A DNA stretch of 64,000 nt from Siphonodentalium dalli. Its lineage: Eukaryota; Mollusca; Scaphopoda; Gadilida; Siphonodentaliidae. The stretch's first letter is position 1, and each line of letters starts with the position of its first letter. Position numbers and translations under genes: made by a program. The notes beneath the pieces are model-generated. The model saw only the letters and a program-made list of their open reading frames with translations. It ran no database searches and was not told the DNA's origin. Shown piece by piece: positions 37,087-47,937 of the stretch. The stretch spans positions 741,607 to 805,606 of the forward strand of contig CP136068.1 in the NCBI GenBank assembly GCA_032622095.1, given 5' to 3'.

Positions 37087-37497
37087 TCAGTCTAGAGAGC
37101 ATGCAATAAATTCACATATCAATTTTGTTTCGCGTGCTGTGTCTGGACCAAGAAGACATCGAAAATTATTGAAAGATTCTTTTGATCCTTGTTGTAAAGT
37201 TTTTGGTTCAACTTGTTGATTGAGTTTTACAAATAAATTATTTCTTTGGTTAATATTCTTCTTACAGAAAAGGAAAAAATGTTCTTCGTCTTCTAACTGA
37301 AGACATATAGAGCAAGTTCTTTGAGATAATGTTGGTTTTGGGCGTTTCTGTCTTTCCTTTTCTATGGCTAAATTGTGAGCACTGATCCTCATTGCACTCA
37401 GGTGCCTGGTGAGAGATTTAGGTATCCCTAGTGTTAAATAAGTTTGAGTTTTGAACTCTTTATATATTTTTCCAAACAAATAAAGTTTGTTATCCAT
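37087..37497 (-). pseudogene. LINE RT protein C-terminal fragment, part 2, with zinc-knuckle
   Basis: Contains RISAHNLAIEKERQKRP followed by RTCSICLQLEDEEHFFLFC, a C-x2-C...H-x4-C zinc-knuckle-like motif that closes many non-LTR RT proteins. It ends at a stop 150 bp before the ttatc tail, leaving a short 3' UTR. Confidence 0.75.
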
Positions 37498-37798
37498 TGT
37501 AACATCTGTGAATAGGTCTGAAGTTTTTATCTACATCCGCCTTGTAAGAATATAATATAGGGTCCTCCAAATTGTCTGCATCCAATGTTTCTAAGTTTAT
37601 GTTGAATCTTGTCAAAGAAGAATTTACAATAGAATACCAGGATGGACTGCCTTTATGGAAGAGTTCCTTGTCCAGTTCAAATATTTCTTTTAAAAAGCGA
37701 TCGTTTGGTAAGTTGGTAAGTCTAAGCAGGTATTTTATAGCCAGTTTAGTAATAGAATTTGCCATTGGCTCTCTTCCAAGTTCGCATCTACTGCCCAA
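37490..37798 (-). pseudogene. LINE RT protein C-terminal fragment, part 1
   Basis: Reads in from the truncation point with ...ELGREPMANSITKLAIKYLL, the conserved 'ELGR-P' block found after the RT domain in many non-LTR proteins. The frame is lost at about 37,490-37,497, where a single-base shift joins it to the next fragment. No start codon is implied. Confidence 0.7.
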
Positions 37799-38989
37799 AT
37801 TGTGATGTGATCCATCGAACCACAGACAAATTCACCAGGTCCACAGGTGCTAAATGTCTGCACATAGATAAAAATTAATGTCCAACACCTAATTGTCATG
37901 AAATCGACATTTCTCGTACAACAAAAGTTTGGAACAAAGTTATATACCTTGAATAATTAGCCTATTAAACTAATGTAGGTACCAACCTGTGCTTTCACCA
38001 TGACAAAAGATAACAAACTCTGATAATCAACACCCAAGTTACAAGGTGATATGCTCGGACAAACAGCCCACGACTACCTGTACTGGTAAATGCCCTCCAG
38101 GGGGGGGTCAGGAAACATTTTTAGGCACGTATGGTGATTTTTTTATTTTCGACCCTTGTTGGGGCCCCCACCCACCCTGCGTCCAAATTTTTAACACTAA
38201 AACAGAGATTTGCGGGGGGAATTCACTGTAAACAGCTGTATATGAATTTCTGTTCATACTATTTGTCATGGATGTTAACATTGGCATGTAAATAGGAACG
38301 AGTCATTTTGGGGTCAATCGGCCAAAAAAACATGGCTGCCAGCGGCCATCTTGGATTTCAAAATTTGCAACAAAATACAGCACGATAACTGCCTGCAGTC
38401 AGTTTAGCAGTTCGAATTACATTATTTCTCTTATTCTAAGGTGTTTTAAGCCAAATTCATGGCAAAAAACAATCAAAAAAAGTTTTGAGTTGCGGAAACA
38501 ATTGTTTGTTAGTTCCATCGACCAAACCACCCACTAACCCCCGCATACGTGCCCGTAAAAAAAAAATCCCCCCCCCTGCACGACACCATAGGCATAATAT
38601 GATAATAACATGGGAGGAAAGGAGGAAACATGGACTACCGGTGTACATGTACCTACATCTAATAATAATAACATGGGAAGGACAGAGGAAACATTACTAG
38701 TATAATAAGATGGGAATATTAACAGAGGAAACACGGGCTACTTTCATCTAATTACTGGTATAATAACATGGTAATATTAACAGAGGAAACATGGGCTACC
38801 TTCACAGCGGTCGGTGATTTACATGAGAGCAAACGATGCATACATCGCTTAATTTTACCGGTACTGATTTGTACACGACTATGTGTAGCACACATGTTTT
38901 CCTCTACCAACAATTAATCTGCCTTTGTGATATCGCTTAATTGTAGGAAGCCACGTAAAACCACAAATATAAAATAAATGAAAGTGTCA

Positions 38990-41900
38990 ATGACACTGTA
39001 GCTAAACTTATGTAGGGGAATAATTTAATGGTTGACACTAAATGGAGGAATAGGAAAGATGCTAATTGAAATGTCTAACCTGGCCAAAGGATTTAGTCAT
39101 GCAAATAGTAAAATCCAAGATGGCTGCTGGCGGCCATGTTTTTCGGCCGAACGACCCCAAAATCACTCGTTCCCATCTACATGTGGTTGTTAACATGCAT
39201 GACTAATTTCATGATGCTCCGATCAAAGCTACGACCTGTAGCCCGCGCCAAAGGATTTAGTCATGCAAAGAGTAAAATCCAAGATGGCTGCTGGCGGCCA
39301 TATTTAATGGCCGAACGACCCCAAAATGACTCGTTCCCATCTACATGTCATTATTAACATTAATGATAAATTTCATGATGATCAGACGAACATTACGACC
39401 TGTGGCCCGCGCCAATGGATTGAATTTTGAAATCTAAGATGGCCACCAGCGGCCATGTTTTTTGGCCGAATGACTCCACAATCATTCGTTCCCATCTACA
39501 TGTCAATGTCAACATTCATGACAAATTTCATAAAGATTAGACCAAAGGTACAATCTGTAGCCCGCGCCAAAGGATTTAGTCATGCAAAGAGTTAAATCCA
39601 AGATGGCTGCTGGCCTGTAGCCCACGCCAAAGGAAATTGTTGACGGACACACGCACACATGCACACACGGACGACGGATGCCAAACCATGGCAATAGCTC
39701 AAACTTACAAAAGTAAGTTGAGCTAATGACTCGTTCCCATCTACATGTCAATGTCAACATCCATGACAAATTTCATAATAATCGGACCAAAGGTACGAAC
39801 TGTAGCCCGTGCTAAAGGAAATTGTTGACGAATCACACACGCACACACACACACAGACGACGGATACCAAGCCATGGCAATAGCTCAAACTTTACAAAGT
39901 AAAGTTGAGTTAAAAATGAGCAGTAAAGGATTTAGTCATACACAGATTAAAATCCAAGATGGCAGCTGGCAGCCATGTTTTTTGTCCGAATGACCCCAAG
40001 ATGACTCTTTCCCATCTATATTCCTATTTCAATAGCCATGAAAAATGATGATCAGATTAAAGGTACGACCTGTAGCCCATGCTAAAGGATTTAGTCATAC
40101 AAAGAGTAAAATCCAAGATGGCTGTTGGTGGCCATGTTTTATGGCCGAATGACCCCAAAATGACTCGTTCCCATCTACATACTGTTAACATTCATTCCCA
40201 TGTTCCCATCTACATGTCAATATTAACATCCCTGACAAATTTTATGATGATCACACTAAAGGTACGACCTGTAGCCCTTGCTAAAGAATTTAGTCATACA
40301 AAGAGTAAATCCAAGATGGCTGCCATGTTTTTTGGCCGAATGACCCCAAAATGACTCGTTCCCATCTACATACTGTTAACATTCTTTTATTATGATCAGA
40401 CAAAAAGTACGACCTGTAGCCCGTGCTAAGTGATTTAGTCATACAAAGAGTAAAATCCAAGATGGCTGCTGACGGCCATATCTAATGGCCGAACGACCCC
40501 AAAATGACTCGTTCCCATCTACATGTCAATATTAACATCCATGACAAATTTCATGATGATCAGACGAACATTACGACCTGTGGCCCGCGCCAATGGATTG
40601 AATTTTGAAATCTAAGATGGCCGCCAGCGGCCATGTTATTTGGCCGAATGACCCCACAATCATTCGTTCCCATCTACATGTCAATGTCAACATTCAAGAC
40701 AAATTTTATAAAGATTAGACTAAAGGTACAACCTGTAGCCCGCGCCAAAGGATTTAGTCATGCAAAGAGTTAAATCCAAGATGGCTGCTGGCCTGTAGCC
40801 CACGCCAAAGGAAATTGTTGACGGACACACGCACACATGCACACATGCACACACTGACGACGGACGCCAAACCATGGCAATAGCTCAAACTTACAAAAGT
40901 AAGTTGAGCTAATGACTTGTTCCCATCTACATGTCAATGTCAACATCCATGACAAATTTCATAATAATCGGACCAAAGGTACGAACTGTAGCCCGTGCTA
41001 AAGGAAATTGTTGACGAATCACACACGCACACACACACACAGACGACGGATACCAAGCCATGGCAATAGCTCAAACTTTACAAAGTAAAGTTGAGCTAAA
41101 AATAAGCAGTAAAGGATTTAGTCATACAAAGATTAAAATCCAAGATGGCAGCTGGCAGCCATGCTTTTTGTCCGAATGACCCCAAAATGACTCTTTCCCA
41201 TCTATATTCCAATTTCAATAGCCATGAAAAATGATGATCAGATTAAAGGTACGTCCTGTAGCCCATGCTAAAGGATTTAGTCATACAAAGAGTAAAATCC
41301 AAGATGGCTGTTGGTGGCCATGTTTTATGGCCGAATGACCCCAAAATGACTCGTTCCCATCTACATACTGTTAACATTCATTCCTATGTTCCCATCTACA
41401 TGTCAATATTAACATCCCTGACAAATTTTATGATGATCACACTAAAGGTACGACCTGTAGCACTTGCTAAAGAATTTAGTCATACAAAGAGTAAATCCAA
41501 GATGGCTGCCATGTTTTTTGGCAGAATGACCCCAAAATGACTCGTTCCCATCTACATACTGTTAACATTCATTTTATGATGATCAGACTAAAAGTACGAC
41601 CTGTAGCCCGTGCTAAGTGATTTAGTCATACAAACAGTAAAATCCAAGATGGCTGCTGACGGCCATATTTAATGGCCGAACGACCCCAAAATGACTCGTT
41701 CCCATCTACATGTCAATATTAACATCCATGACAAATTTCATGATGATCAGACGAACATTACGACCTGTGGCCCGCGCCAATGGATTGAATTTTGAAATCT
41801 AAGATGGCCGCCAGCGGCCATGTTATTTGGCCGAATGACCCCACAATCATTCGTTCCCATCTACACGTCAATGTCAACATTCATGACAAATTTCATAAAG

Positions 41901-43660
41901 ATTAGACTAAAGGTACAACCTGTAGCCCGCGCCAAAGGATTTAGTCATGCAAAGAGTTAAATCCAAGATGGCTGCTGGCCTGTAGCCCACGCCAAAGGAA
42001 ATTGTTGACGGACACACGCACACATGCACACATGCACACACTGACGACGGACGCCAAACCATGGCAATAGCTCAAACTTACAAAAGTAAGTTGAGCTAAT
42101 GACTTGTTCCCATCTACATGTCAATGTCAACATCCCTGACAAATTTTATGATGATCACACTAAAGGTACGACCTGTAGCCCTTGCTAAAGAATTTAGTCA
42201 TACAAAGAGTAAATCCAAGATGGCTGCCATGTTTTTTGGCAGAATGACCCCAAAATGACTCGTTCCCATCTACATACTGTTAACATTCATTTTATGATGA
42301 TCAGACTAAAAGTACGACCTGTAGCCCGTGCTAAGTGATTTAGTCATACAAACAGTAAAATCCAAGATGACTGCTGGCGGCCATGTTTTTTGGCCAAATG
42401 ACCTCAAAATAACTCGTTCCCATCTACATGTCATTGTTAACAACTTAACATCCATGACAAATTTTATGATGATCACACTAAAGGTACGACCTGTAGCCCG
42501 TGCAAAAGGATTTAGTCATACAAAGAGTAAAATCCAAGATGGCTGCTGGCGGCCATGTTTTTTGGCTGAATGACCCCAAAATGACTAGTTCCCATCTACA
42601 TGTCATTATTAACATTCCTGACAAATTTTATGATGATCAGATTTAAAGTACGACCTGTAGCCCATGCTAAATTATTTAGTCATACAAAGAGTAAATCCAA
42701 GATGGCTGCCATGTTTTTTGGCCGAATGACCCCAAAATGACTCGTTCCCATCTACATACTGCTAACATTCGTTTTATGATGATCAGACTAAAAGTACGAC
42801 CTGTAGCCCGTGCTAAGTGATTTAGTCATACAAACAGTAAAATCCAAGATGGCTGCTGGCGGCCATGTTTTTTGGCCAAATGACCTCAAAATGACTCGTT
42901 CCCATCTACATGTCATTGTTAACAACTTAACATCCATGACAAATTTTATGATGATCACACTAAAGGTATGACCTGTAGCCCGTGCTAAAGGATTTAGTCA
43001 TACAAAGAGTAAATCCAAGATGGCTGCCATGTTTTTTGGCCGAATGCCCCAAAATGACTCGTTCCCATCTACATGTCATTATTAACATTAATGATAAATT
43101 TTATGATGATCAGACTAAAGGTACGACCTGCAGCCCGTGCTAAAGGATTCAGTCATACAAAGAGTAAAATACAAGATGGCTGCTGGCGGCCATGTTTGTC
43201 AGCCAAATGACCCCAAAATGACCCGTTTCCCATCTACATGTCATTGTTAACATCCGTGACAAAATTTATGATGATCAGGCTAAAGGTACGACCTGTAGCC
43301 TGTGCTAAAGGATTTAGTCACACAAAGAGTAAAATCCAAGATGGCTGCTGGCGGCTATGTTTTTGGGCCGAATGACCCCAACATTACTCGTTACCATATA
43401 CATGTCATTGTTAACATCCATGAAAAATTTTATGATTATCAGACTAAAGGTACGACCTGTAGCCCGTGCTAAAGAATTTAGTCATACAAAGAATAAAATC
43501 CAAGATGGCTGCTGGCGCCAGTTGTTTTGGCCGAATGACCCCAAAATGGCTGGTTCCCATCTACATGTTAATGTCAACATTCATGAGAAATTTTATGATG
43601 ATCGCACAAACAGTACGGCCTGTAGTTAATTTTGAAATCCAAGATGGCCACCACACACTA
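38990..43660 (+). repeat. ~160-bp satellite array with 1.19-kb higher-order repeat
   Basis: About 26 monomers of 147-170 bp. Each carries ggatttagtcatacaaag, then atccaagatggctgc, a ggcggccatgttttttggcc block, gaatgaccccaaaatgactc, cccatctacatgtca, and ttacgacctgtagcccg-type words. In the first half, CA-rich spacers ending cagacgacgg interrupt the monomers, and a block recurs at +1,186/1,187 bp (landmarks 39,638, 40,819, 42,005; also 39,827 and 41,012). From 42.1 to 43.66 kb monomers are simple and continuous. ORFs of 60-97 codons here are by-products. Confidence 0.95.
39666..42098 (+). repeat. CA-rich spacer plus short hairpin modules inside the satellite
   Basis: Modules near 39,640-39,725, 39,830-39,910, 40,820-40,912, 41,015-41,097 and 42,005-42,098 read cacacacgcacacatg..., cgacgga, ccaaaccatggcaatagc, and a hairpin with arms agctcaaacttac / gtaagttgagct. 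The hairpin is followed by aat or aaa. A hairpin next to CTAA resembles a Helitron 3' end, but no 5' TC end or Rep/helicase coding was found. Confidence 0.55.
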
Positions 43661-44070
43661 AATACACGAGGGTCATTGTTGGAAGGTTGAGAATTCCGCA
43701 GGTTGAATTGGACTCTCACGGGGAACAAATTGCCTATCCTGGGGTGCACACTAAACATTGGAGGTTTAAGATTCGAGGGGTAAGTTAATTGGAGACTTGA
43801 TTCCATAGTTTTGCGTGGCAACGAGGGGTCGTTTTCAATCTCACTGAGACTCATTTGAACTCTCCCGGGAGATATTACTTAATTGGAGGAACGAGATGTG
43901 GAAATTGGGGGGTTCCGCAAAAAACGTGCTAATCTCATTTTTCACGTGATATATTTGGAGACTCGCTTTCAGATTCACATTTTATAGATCATGGCGGACG
44001 ATTTTGTCTCCGGAAAATTGGTTGAATGGGGCCTCTCCGCCCTCTCGGCGGACCTGCAACAACGATTTAG
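43661..44070. other. spacer between satellites; possible short coding exon
   Basis: Mostly unremarkable. Repeated words ttaattggag and gagactcg occur. An ATG in good context at 43,991 opens the short ORF listed separately. Confidence 0.4.
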
Positions 44071-44089
44071 TCGGATTTTGAGGGGTTAA
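43991..44089 (+). CDS. short ORF, 32 codons, unrecognised
   Basis: Starts atggcggacgattttgtc and encodes MADDFVSGKLVEWGLSALSA followed by a short basic tail, then TAA. The composition and the KLVEWGL-type helix look protein-like, and the ATG context atcATGG is reasonable. The last third lies inside the first satellite monomer (cggattttgaggggttaata), so the natural C terminus, if there ever was one, was replaced. Could be a first exon, a relic or chance. No function assigned. Confidence 0.2.
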   Translation: MADDFVSGKLVEWGLSALSADLQQRFSRILRG

Positions 44090-44935
44090 TAACACCGGCC
44101 GGAGTCGAGCGAGCGAGTACCATTTTCTATGTTGACCACGTGGGGTATGTCGCTACGTTATAACGTCGAGATATAGTGTCCACGGGCCCATGGGGCCTCC
44201 CGGTCGTCCCAATGTTCTTTTTGTTTATATACCATTTTATAGGATTTTGAGGGGTTAATAACCCCGTCCGAAGTCGAGCGAGTAATATTTTCTAGGTTAA
44301 CCTCGTGGGGTATGTCGCTATGTTATAACGTCGAGATATAGTGTCCTCGGGCCCGTGGGGCCGCCCGGGCGGTCCCAGTGTTCATTTTGTTTATATACCA
44401 TTTTATCGGATCTTGAGGGGTTAATAACACCGGCCGGAGTCGAGCGAGTAACATTTTCTAGGTTGACCTTGTGGGGTATGTCGCTAGGTTATAACGTCGA
44501 TATATAGTGTCCACGTGCCCAGGGGGCCGCCCGGCGGTCCCAATGTTCTTTTTGATTATATACCATTTTATCGGATTTTGAGGGGTTAATAACACCGGCC
44601 GAAGTCGAGCGAGCGAGTAACATTTTCTAGGTTGACCTCGTGGGGTATGTCGCTATTGTTCGAGATATAGTGTCCCGGGCAGTCCAAGGTTTTTTTTGTT
44701 TATAGACTATTTTACCAGTTTTACTGGAATTTGAGGGGTTAATAACATCGGCCGTGGACGCCTCAACGAGTTAATATATCATTATGGAATTAACACTTAT
44801 GTGTATTGCACTACCGAGAATCACCAAAATAATCTGTCTGAAAACACACGAAGACACCAGTAATCACTCTTTTAGCCAATATCGGCATTTGTGGGGTTAA
44901 TATAACCGGCCGGAGACGATCACCTGGAATGTCAA
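44071..44935 (+). repeat. second satellite, ~160-172-bp monomer, ~5 copies
   Basis: Each monomer has ttgaggggttaataacaccg, a ggccggagtcgagcg block, the cattttctaggttgacc block, gtggggtatgtcgct, ataacgtcgagatatagtgt, and tgtttatataccatttta. Copies start near 44,073, 44,232, 44,404, 44,570, 44,730 and 44,893 (last two degraded). It is unrelated in sequence to the preceding satellite but nearly the same length. Confidence 0.92.
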
Positions 44936-44944
44936 CTTTACACC

Positions 44945-45298
44945 CCCAAGGGAGGAATTTAGACAGGAATTTTGCCATTAATCTGTGGATCGTTGCCCAC
45001 AGTATGGTTCTTTAACGTGCACACATTGTTGTATACGGGACAAGGACAGTCATTAACTTCCCCACCCGATAGAAGTTCATAAAACGGCGTGGTCAAACCA
45101 GTGTCATCCCTGTACATGACACCGTGTGGGAGAGGATTACCGCTTAACGACACCCCAGCGAAGCATACACGGTACTTTATATAGGCACACTCAAAACTCC
45201 CGATTTTTGTTTTGTCGAGGATCGAGGTAAATCGATCCGGGGTCCAAGCGAAAATCTCTGGCCAATAGTCAAACGCGCTAACCACTCAGCCATCACAC
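44945..45298 (-). mobile_element. tRNA-derived SINE, minus strand
   Basis: In minus orientation it begins gatggctgagtggttagcgc, an A-box-bearing tRNA-like head, followed about 45 bp later by a B-box-like ggatcgatttacc. Further on is gtgcacgttaaagaacc, which resembles a conserved central domain of several invertebrate SINE families (from memory). A 108-codon ORF inside it is coincidental. It abuts the second satellite. Confidence 0.6.
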
Positions 45299-45324
45299 TC
45301 CCATGAACACACTCCCATATCAAC

Positions 45325-45385
45325 ACAAGAAAACCATAGTCAGAAATGGTAACGCCACCAAGATTATGGTATTACATATAAATAG
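45325..45385 (+). repeat. dispersed repeat, also at 55,978-56,045
   Basis: The words acaagaaaaccatagtcag then aaatggtaacgccaccaaga are shared with 55,978-56,018 in the same orientation, followed by similar ata-rich sequence. Family unknown. Confidence 0.7.
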
Positions 45386-46660
45386 AAATTATAAAAAATA
45401 CATAAAATATTTTGAGAACAATTGCGTTTAAACAAGTAATCCTTCAAATTATTACTAACAAAGTAAACGACTGTGGGGTCACTCAACAGATTATAAAGAC
45501 TTGGACATAGTATACTGTAAATACTAAAATTTAAATGAAATAATTAAAAGATAAAATTTAGCAAGTAGTAAAAGTTAATTTTCTCATTTTTGTTTTGGTT
45601 AAAGTCGCCGTCGCGAAGTTCATATTTTACCCATTTCCCCGCTTATTAGACCAACAGAGTCGTTCTGAGAACGAAATTAATCGTCCCAAGATTAGCCGCT
45701 ATCGATTCGCATTCCAGGAAACCCCCCTGGCACGCGCACAGCAGTAAACGCGAACTGCAGATTGGGTGTAATTTATTTTTTACCCGTGACGTCATTAATC
45801 ACCTTGCGGCATTCTGTTCACATTGTGTTATCGAAATCGGTTTCTGCGTGGTTTTGTTTTAGTTCACAAACATGTTTCGTTTTCGTTGGAAATCGTGAAT
45901 TCGGAATGTATTTATGTGTGTAATAAAATATTGAATAATACGACATGAATTATTCGCGTGGCCAAAAAAATCCGGAGTAAATTCGTACATATTTGGACGA
46001 AGTTCATGTGTCACTGTGACTGTCAGAATAGGACCACAGCAGATCATGTCATGAATCTCTACTCCCGTGCCGCTGGAGTAGGTATTCGTGGCATGATCTA
46101 CATGTAGGTCCACGGGAACTTCGAAATTTATTAACTTTCAACCTATTGTTGATATGAAATGCATGGGATACGTGACCGCTTTCGCGGATTTCTGCTTTCA
46201 AGTCCCACAAGAAGAGTACTAATTACGTTTCTGGCTGAACTATCAGAAGGGCTTCTTGGGTGGCTATGCTGTCTACGTATCTGCATGTATCATCTTTGTG
46301 AAAATGATTTTAATATGATCAAACAGTGAAATACAGATCTATACAGTATACCATGGCTTCTTCCATTCGTTGAGTTGAAAAAGTAAATACTGGAGTGTTA
46401 TTACGCTGAATAATATAATATCTATGTTCAGGGTAAACACACCAGCCCCTCCCAAAATGGGCCGCATCCTCTGCATTGTATGGGGTTCAAGTTTTTTTTT
46501 CCAATTTTCCTCTGACTCATTCTTTTTTATTATAATATACAAAAATGTGACAACAATAACGACCATAAAAAACGTTTGCTTTAAAAATAGTGAACCAAAA
46601 TCATTATTTTATCATTTTATGCAGATTAGTTCCATACATCACCTTCTCAGGAGAAGTCTA
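45386..46660. other. no recognisable gene
   Basis: AT-rich. It holds one perfect CRE palindrome tgacgtca at 45,787-45,794 in a modest GC-rich stretch (45,600-45,860), and an ORF of 84 codons on the minus strand at 45,859-46,113 with no recognisable family. Confidence 0.4.
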
Positions 46661-47035
46661 TTTCTTGCCATTTCATGACTATAAAGCAAAATAATCAATA
46701 AAACCCCCAAGATGATTTTTTGTCATGTAGGTCCTGGACTTCTTCCCTTCCTAGCCTGGATATCTTACCCCCACCCAAACCCTGACTCAAACAACATTTT
46801 CTCGGAAGAAGTTAATTTCTCATTGTTTCGTGACTATATAAAGCAAAATAAGCAATAAAACCATGATTTTTCTCAAGTAGGCGCTGGTGTTGGGGGGGGG
46901 GAGGGGCTACATCATGTTCTGGAATCTTCGTTTCATGACTTTATAAAGCAAAATAAGCAATGAAACCATGAGACAATTTTTTGTCATGTAGGTGCTGGGT
47001 TGTGGGTAGCTATCCAGACCTGGACATTTGAAAGA
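46661..47035 (-). repeat. low-copy ~150-bp repeat family, minus block
   Basis: Diverged tandem units with catttcatgactata(taa)agcaaaata, then aataaaacc, gtcatgtaggtgctgg, a C/G-rich stretch, and ccctgactcaaacaac. The reverse complement of the last block, gttgtttgagtcaggg, marks the plus-oriented copies at 48.4-48.9 kb. Confidence 0.7.
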
Positions 47036-47395
47036 ATGAAATTAAATAAAAACAAATTTAAATCTCATGTCATTTTTCTCGCCATTTCAGGATCAAATAA
47101 TCAATTGTGTGATTAAAAAAATATGTCGCTTGGAAAAAAATATATTTTAATAAAAAAAAAAAGGGAATTATAAAAAAAAAAAAATTTCTGGCAATTTCAG
47201 GATCAAACTATGAAAAGTGGGGGGAAATTTGTCACTTGAAAATAAATTTGTTTTAAATAAAAACAAAGTTAAATATCAAACAATTTGGCCATTCCAGAGT
47301 CAAACGTTATCAAATGAATGAAATTATTTTCAGTCATATATGGGAGATGAAGATTAGGGAGATACATTGTAACAAACTATTAAGATTTCATTCAT
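47036..47395. repeat. A-rich degenerate repeats
   Basis: ttaaataaaaacaaa(g)tt followed by aa(a)tctca and catttcaggatcaaa-type words repeat about three times between 47,040 and 47,305. No gene. Confidence 0.5.
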
Positions 47396-47399
47396 TTAT

Positions 47400-47829
47400 T
47401 CATGCATTTCTCCAGCTCGGGCAAACGAAAGCCCCTGTAATTTCCACCATCATTTGGGAAAGCATACTGAAATTACTGATGCCATTCACAACACACGATG
47501 GAAGAGGTCTGCAGTTATGCAAACCATGGTAGCCATAGCACCACCGAATAAACTGTCTATGCGATATGCCTGTATTTGTTGTGCAGAGGTCCATTAAACG
47601 GATGACTATACTGTTGCTGGTATCCTAACCATGCAACTTCAAGTAGCCATGGGTCCAGGCACACACTCCTGAAGGGGACAGTCTCTGTGATACACTTGAA
47701 GTGTCCTTCTTCCTATGAAATCGCTTTTGTCACTTCCTTTAGCTTGGTCTCAACTTTTTCAATCTCATGGCAACATCTGCACTCACAGGTACATTGTAGT
47801 CTCCATCACATACATAGGTGCATGAACAC
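47400..47829 (-). pseudogene. P2RX7-type intracellular domain exon, broken
   Basis: The minus strand shows a good splice acceptor (ttgtcatttcag) ending at 47,830, then a cysteine-rich start with ECRCCHEIEKVETKLKEV, followed after one in-frame TAG by CITETVPFRSVCLDPWLLEV, AWLGYQQQY and NKYRHIA. A missing base in the next Tyr codon shifts the frame to RQFIRWCYGYHGLHNCRPLP-SCVVNGI. The CITE-CLDPWLL, YRQF-RW and PSCVV blocks in this order are those of the zinc-binding P2RX7 intracellular domain, found at the C terminus of vertebrate P2X7 and as many stand-alone proteins in invertebrates. The stop at 47,400-47,402 closes it. With one nonsense codon and one frameshift it is a recent pseudogene, or an assembly-damaged exon. 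Confidence 0.75.
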
Positions 47830-47937
47830 CTGAAATGACAAGGGAAATACATTTATTATGGAACAACTCAGAGTTAACATTCAATTCCTCAATTTTGTTG
47901 ATGCAAACTTTGACAAATTTGTAACAAACTCGACATA

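Larger units (their letters stand above)
36933..37803 (-). mobile_element. 5'-truncated LINE insertion with 7-bp target-site duplication
   Basis: The insertion is flanked by gatgtga at 36,926-36,932 and 37,804-37,810. The left arm of the inverted repeat (about 22,185-22,200) shows the same site without it. On the minus strand the element ends in tandem ttatc units, a short-repeat tail as used by several non-LTR clades, and encodes only the C-terminal end of a reverse transcriptase protein. The truncated 5' end and direct flanking repeats are the signature of target-primed reverse transcription. Being absent from the other arm, it inserted after the two arms existed. Confidence 0.85.
36551..38985 (-). 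repeat. right arm of the large dispersed inverted repeat
   Basis: Reverse complement of 21,003-22,568 at about 90% identity by eye, enlarged by an 871-bp nested LINE fragment at 36,933-37,803. Local differences include several short deletions around the poly-C tract and the duplicated gggaatatt/aacagaggaaaca region near 38,690-38,800. The outer edge (about 38,985) is followed immediately by the satellite in plus orientation. Confidence 0.85.

Noticed and set aside
38990-43660. ORFs of 60-97 codons repeated through the ~160-bp satellite
   Set aside because: They recur only because the monomers recur, shift frame between monomers, and have no recognisable domain.
44959-45285. 108-codon minus ORF as a protein gene
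   Set aside because: It coincides with a SINE that has a tRNA-like head and a SINE central-domain word; no protein family is recognised.
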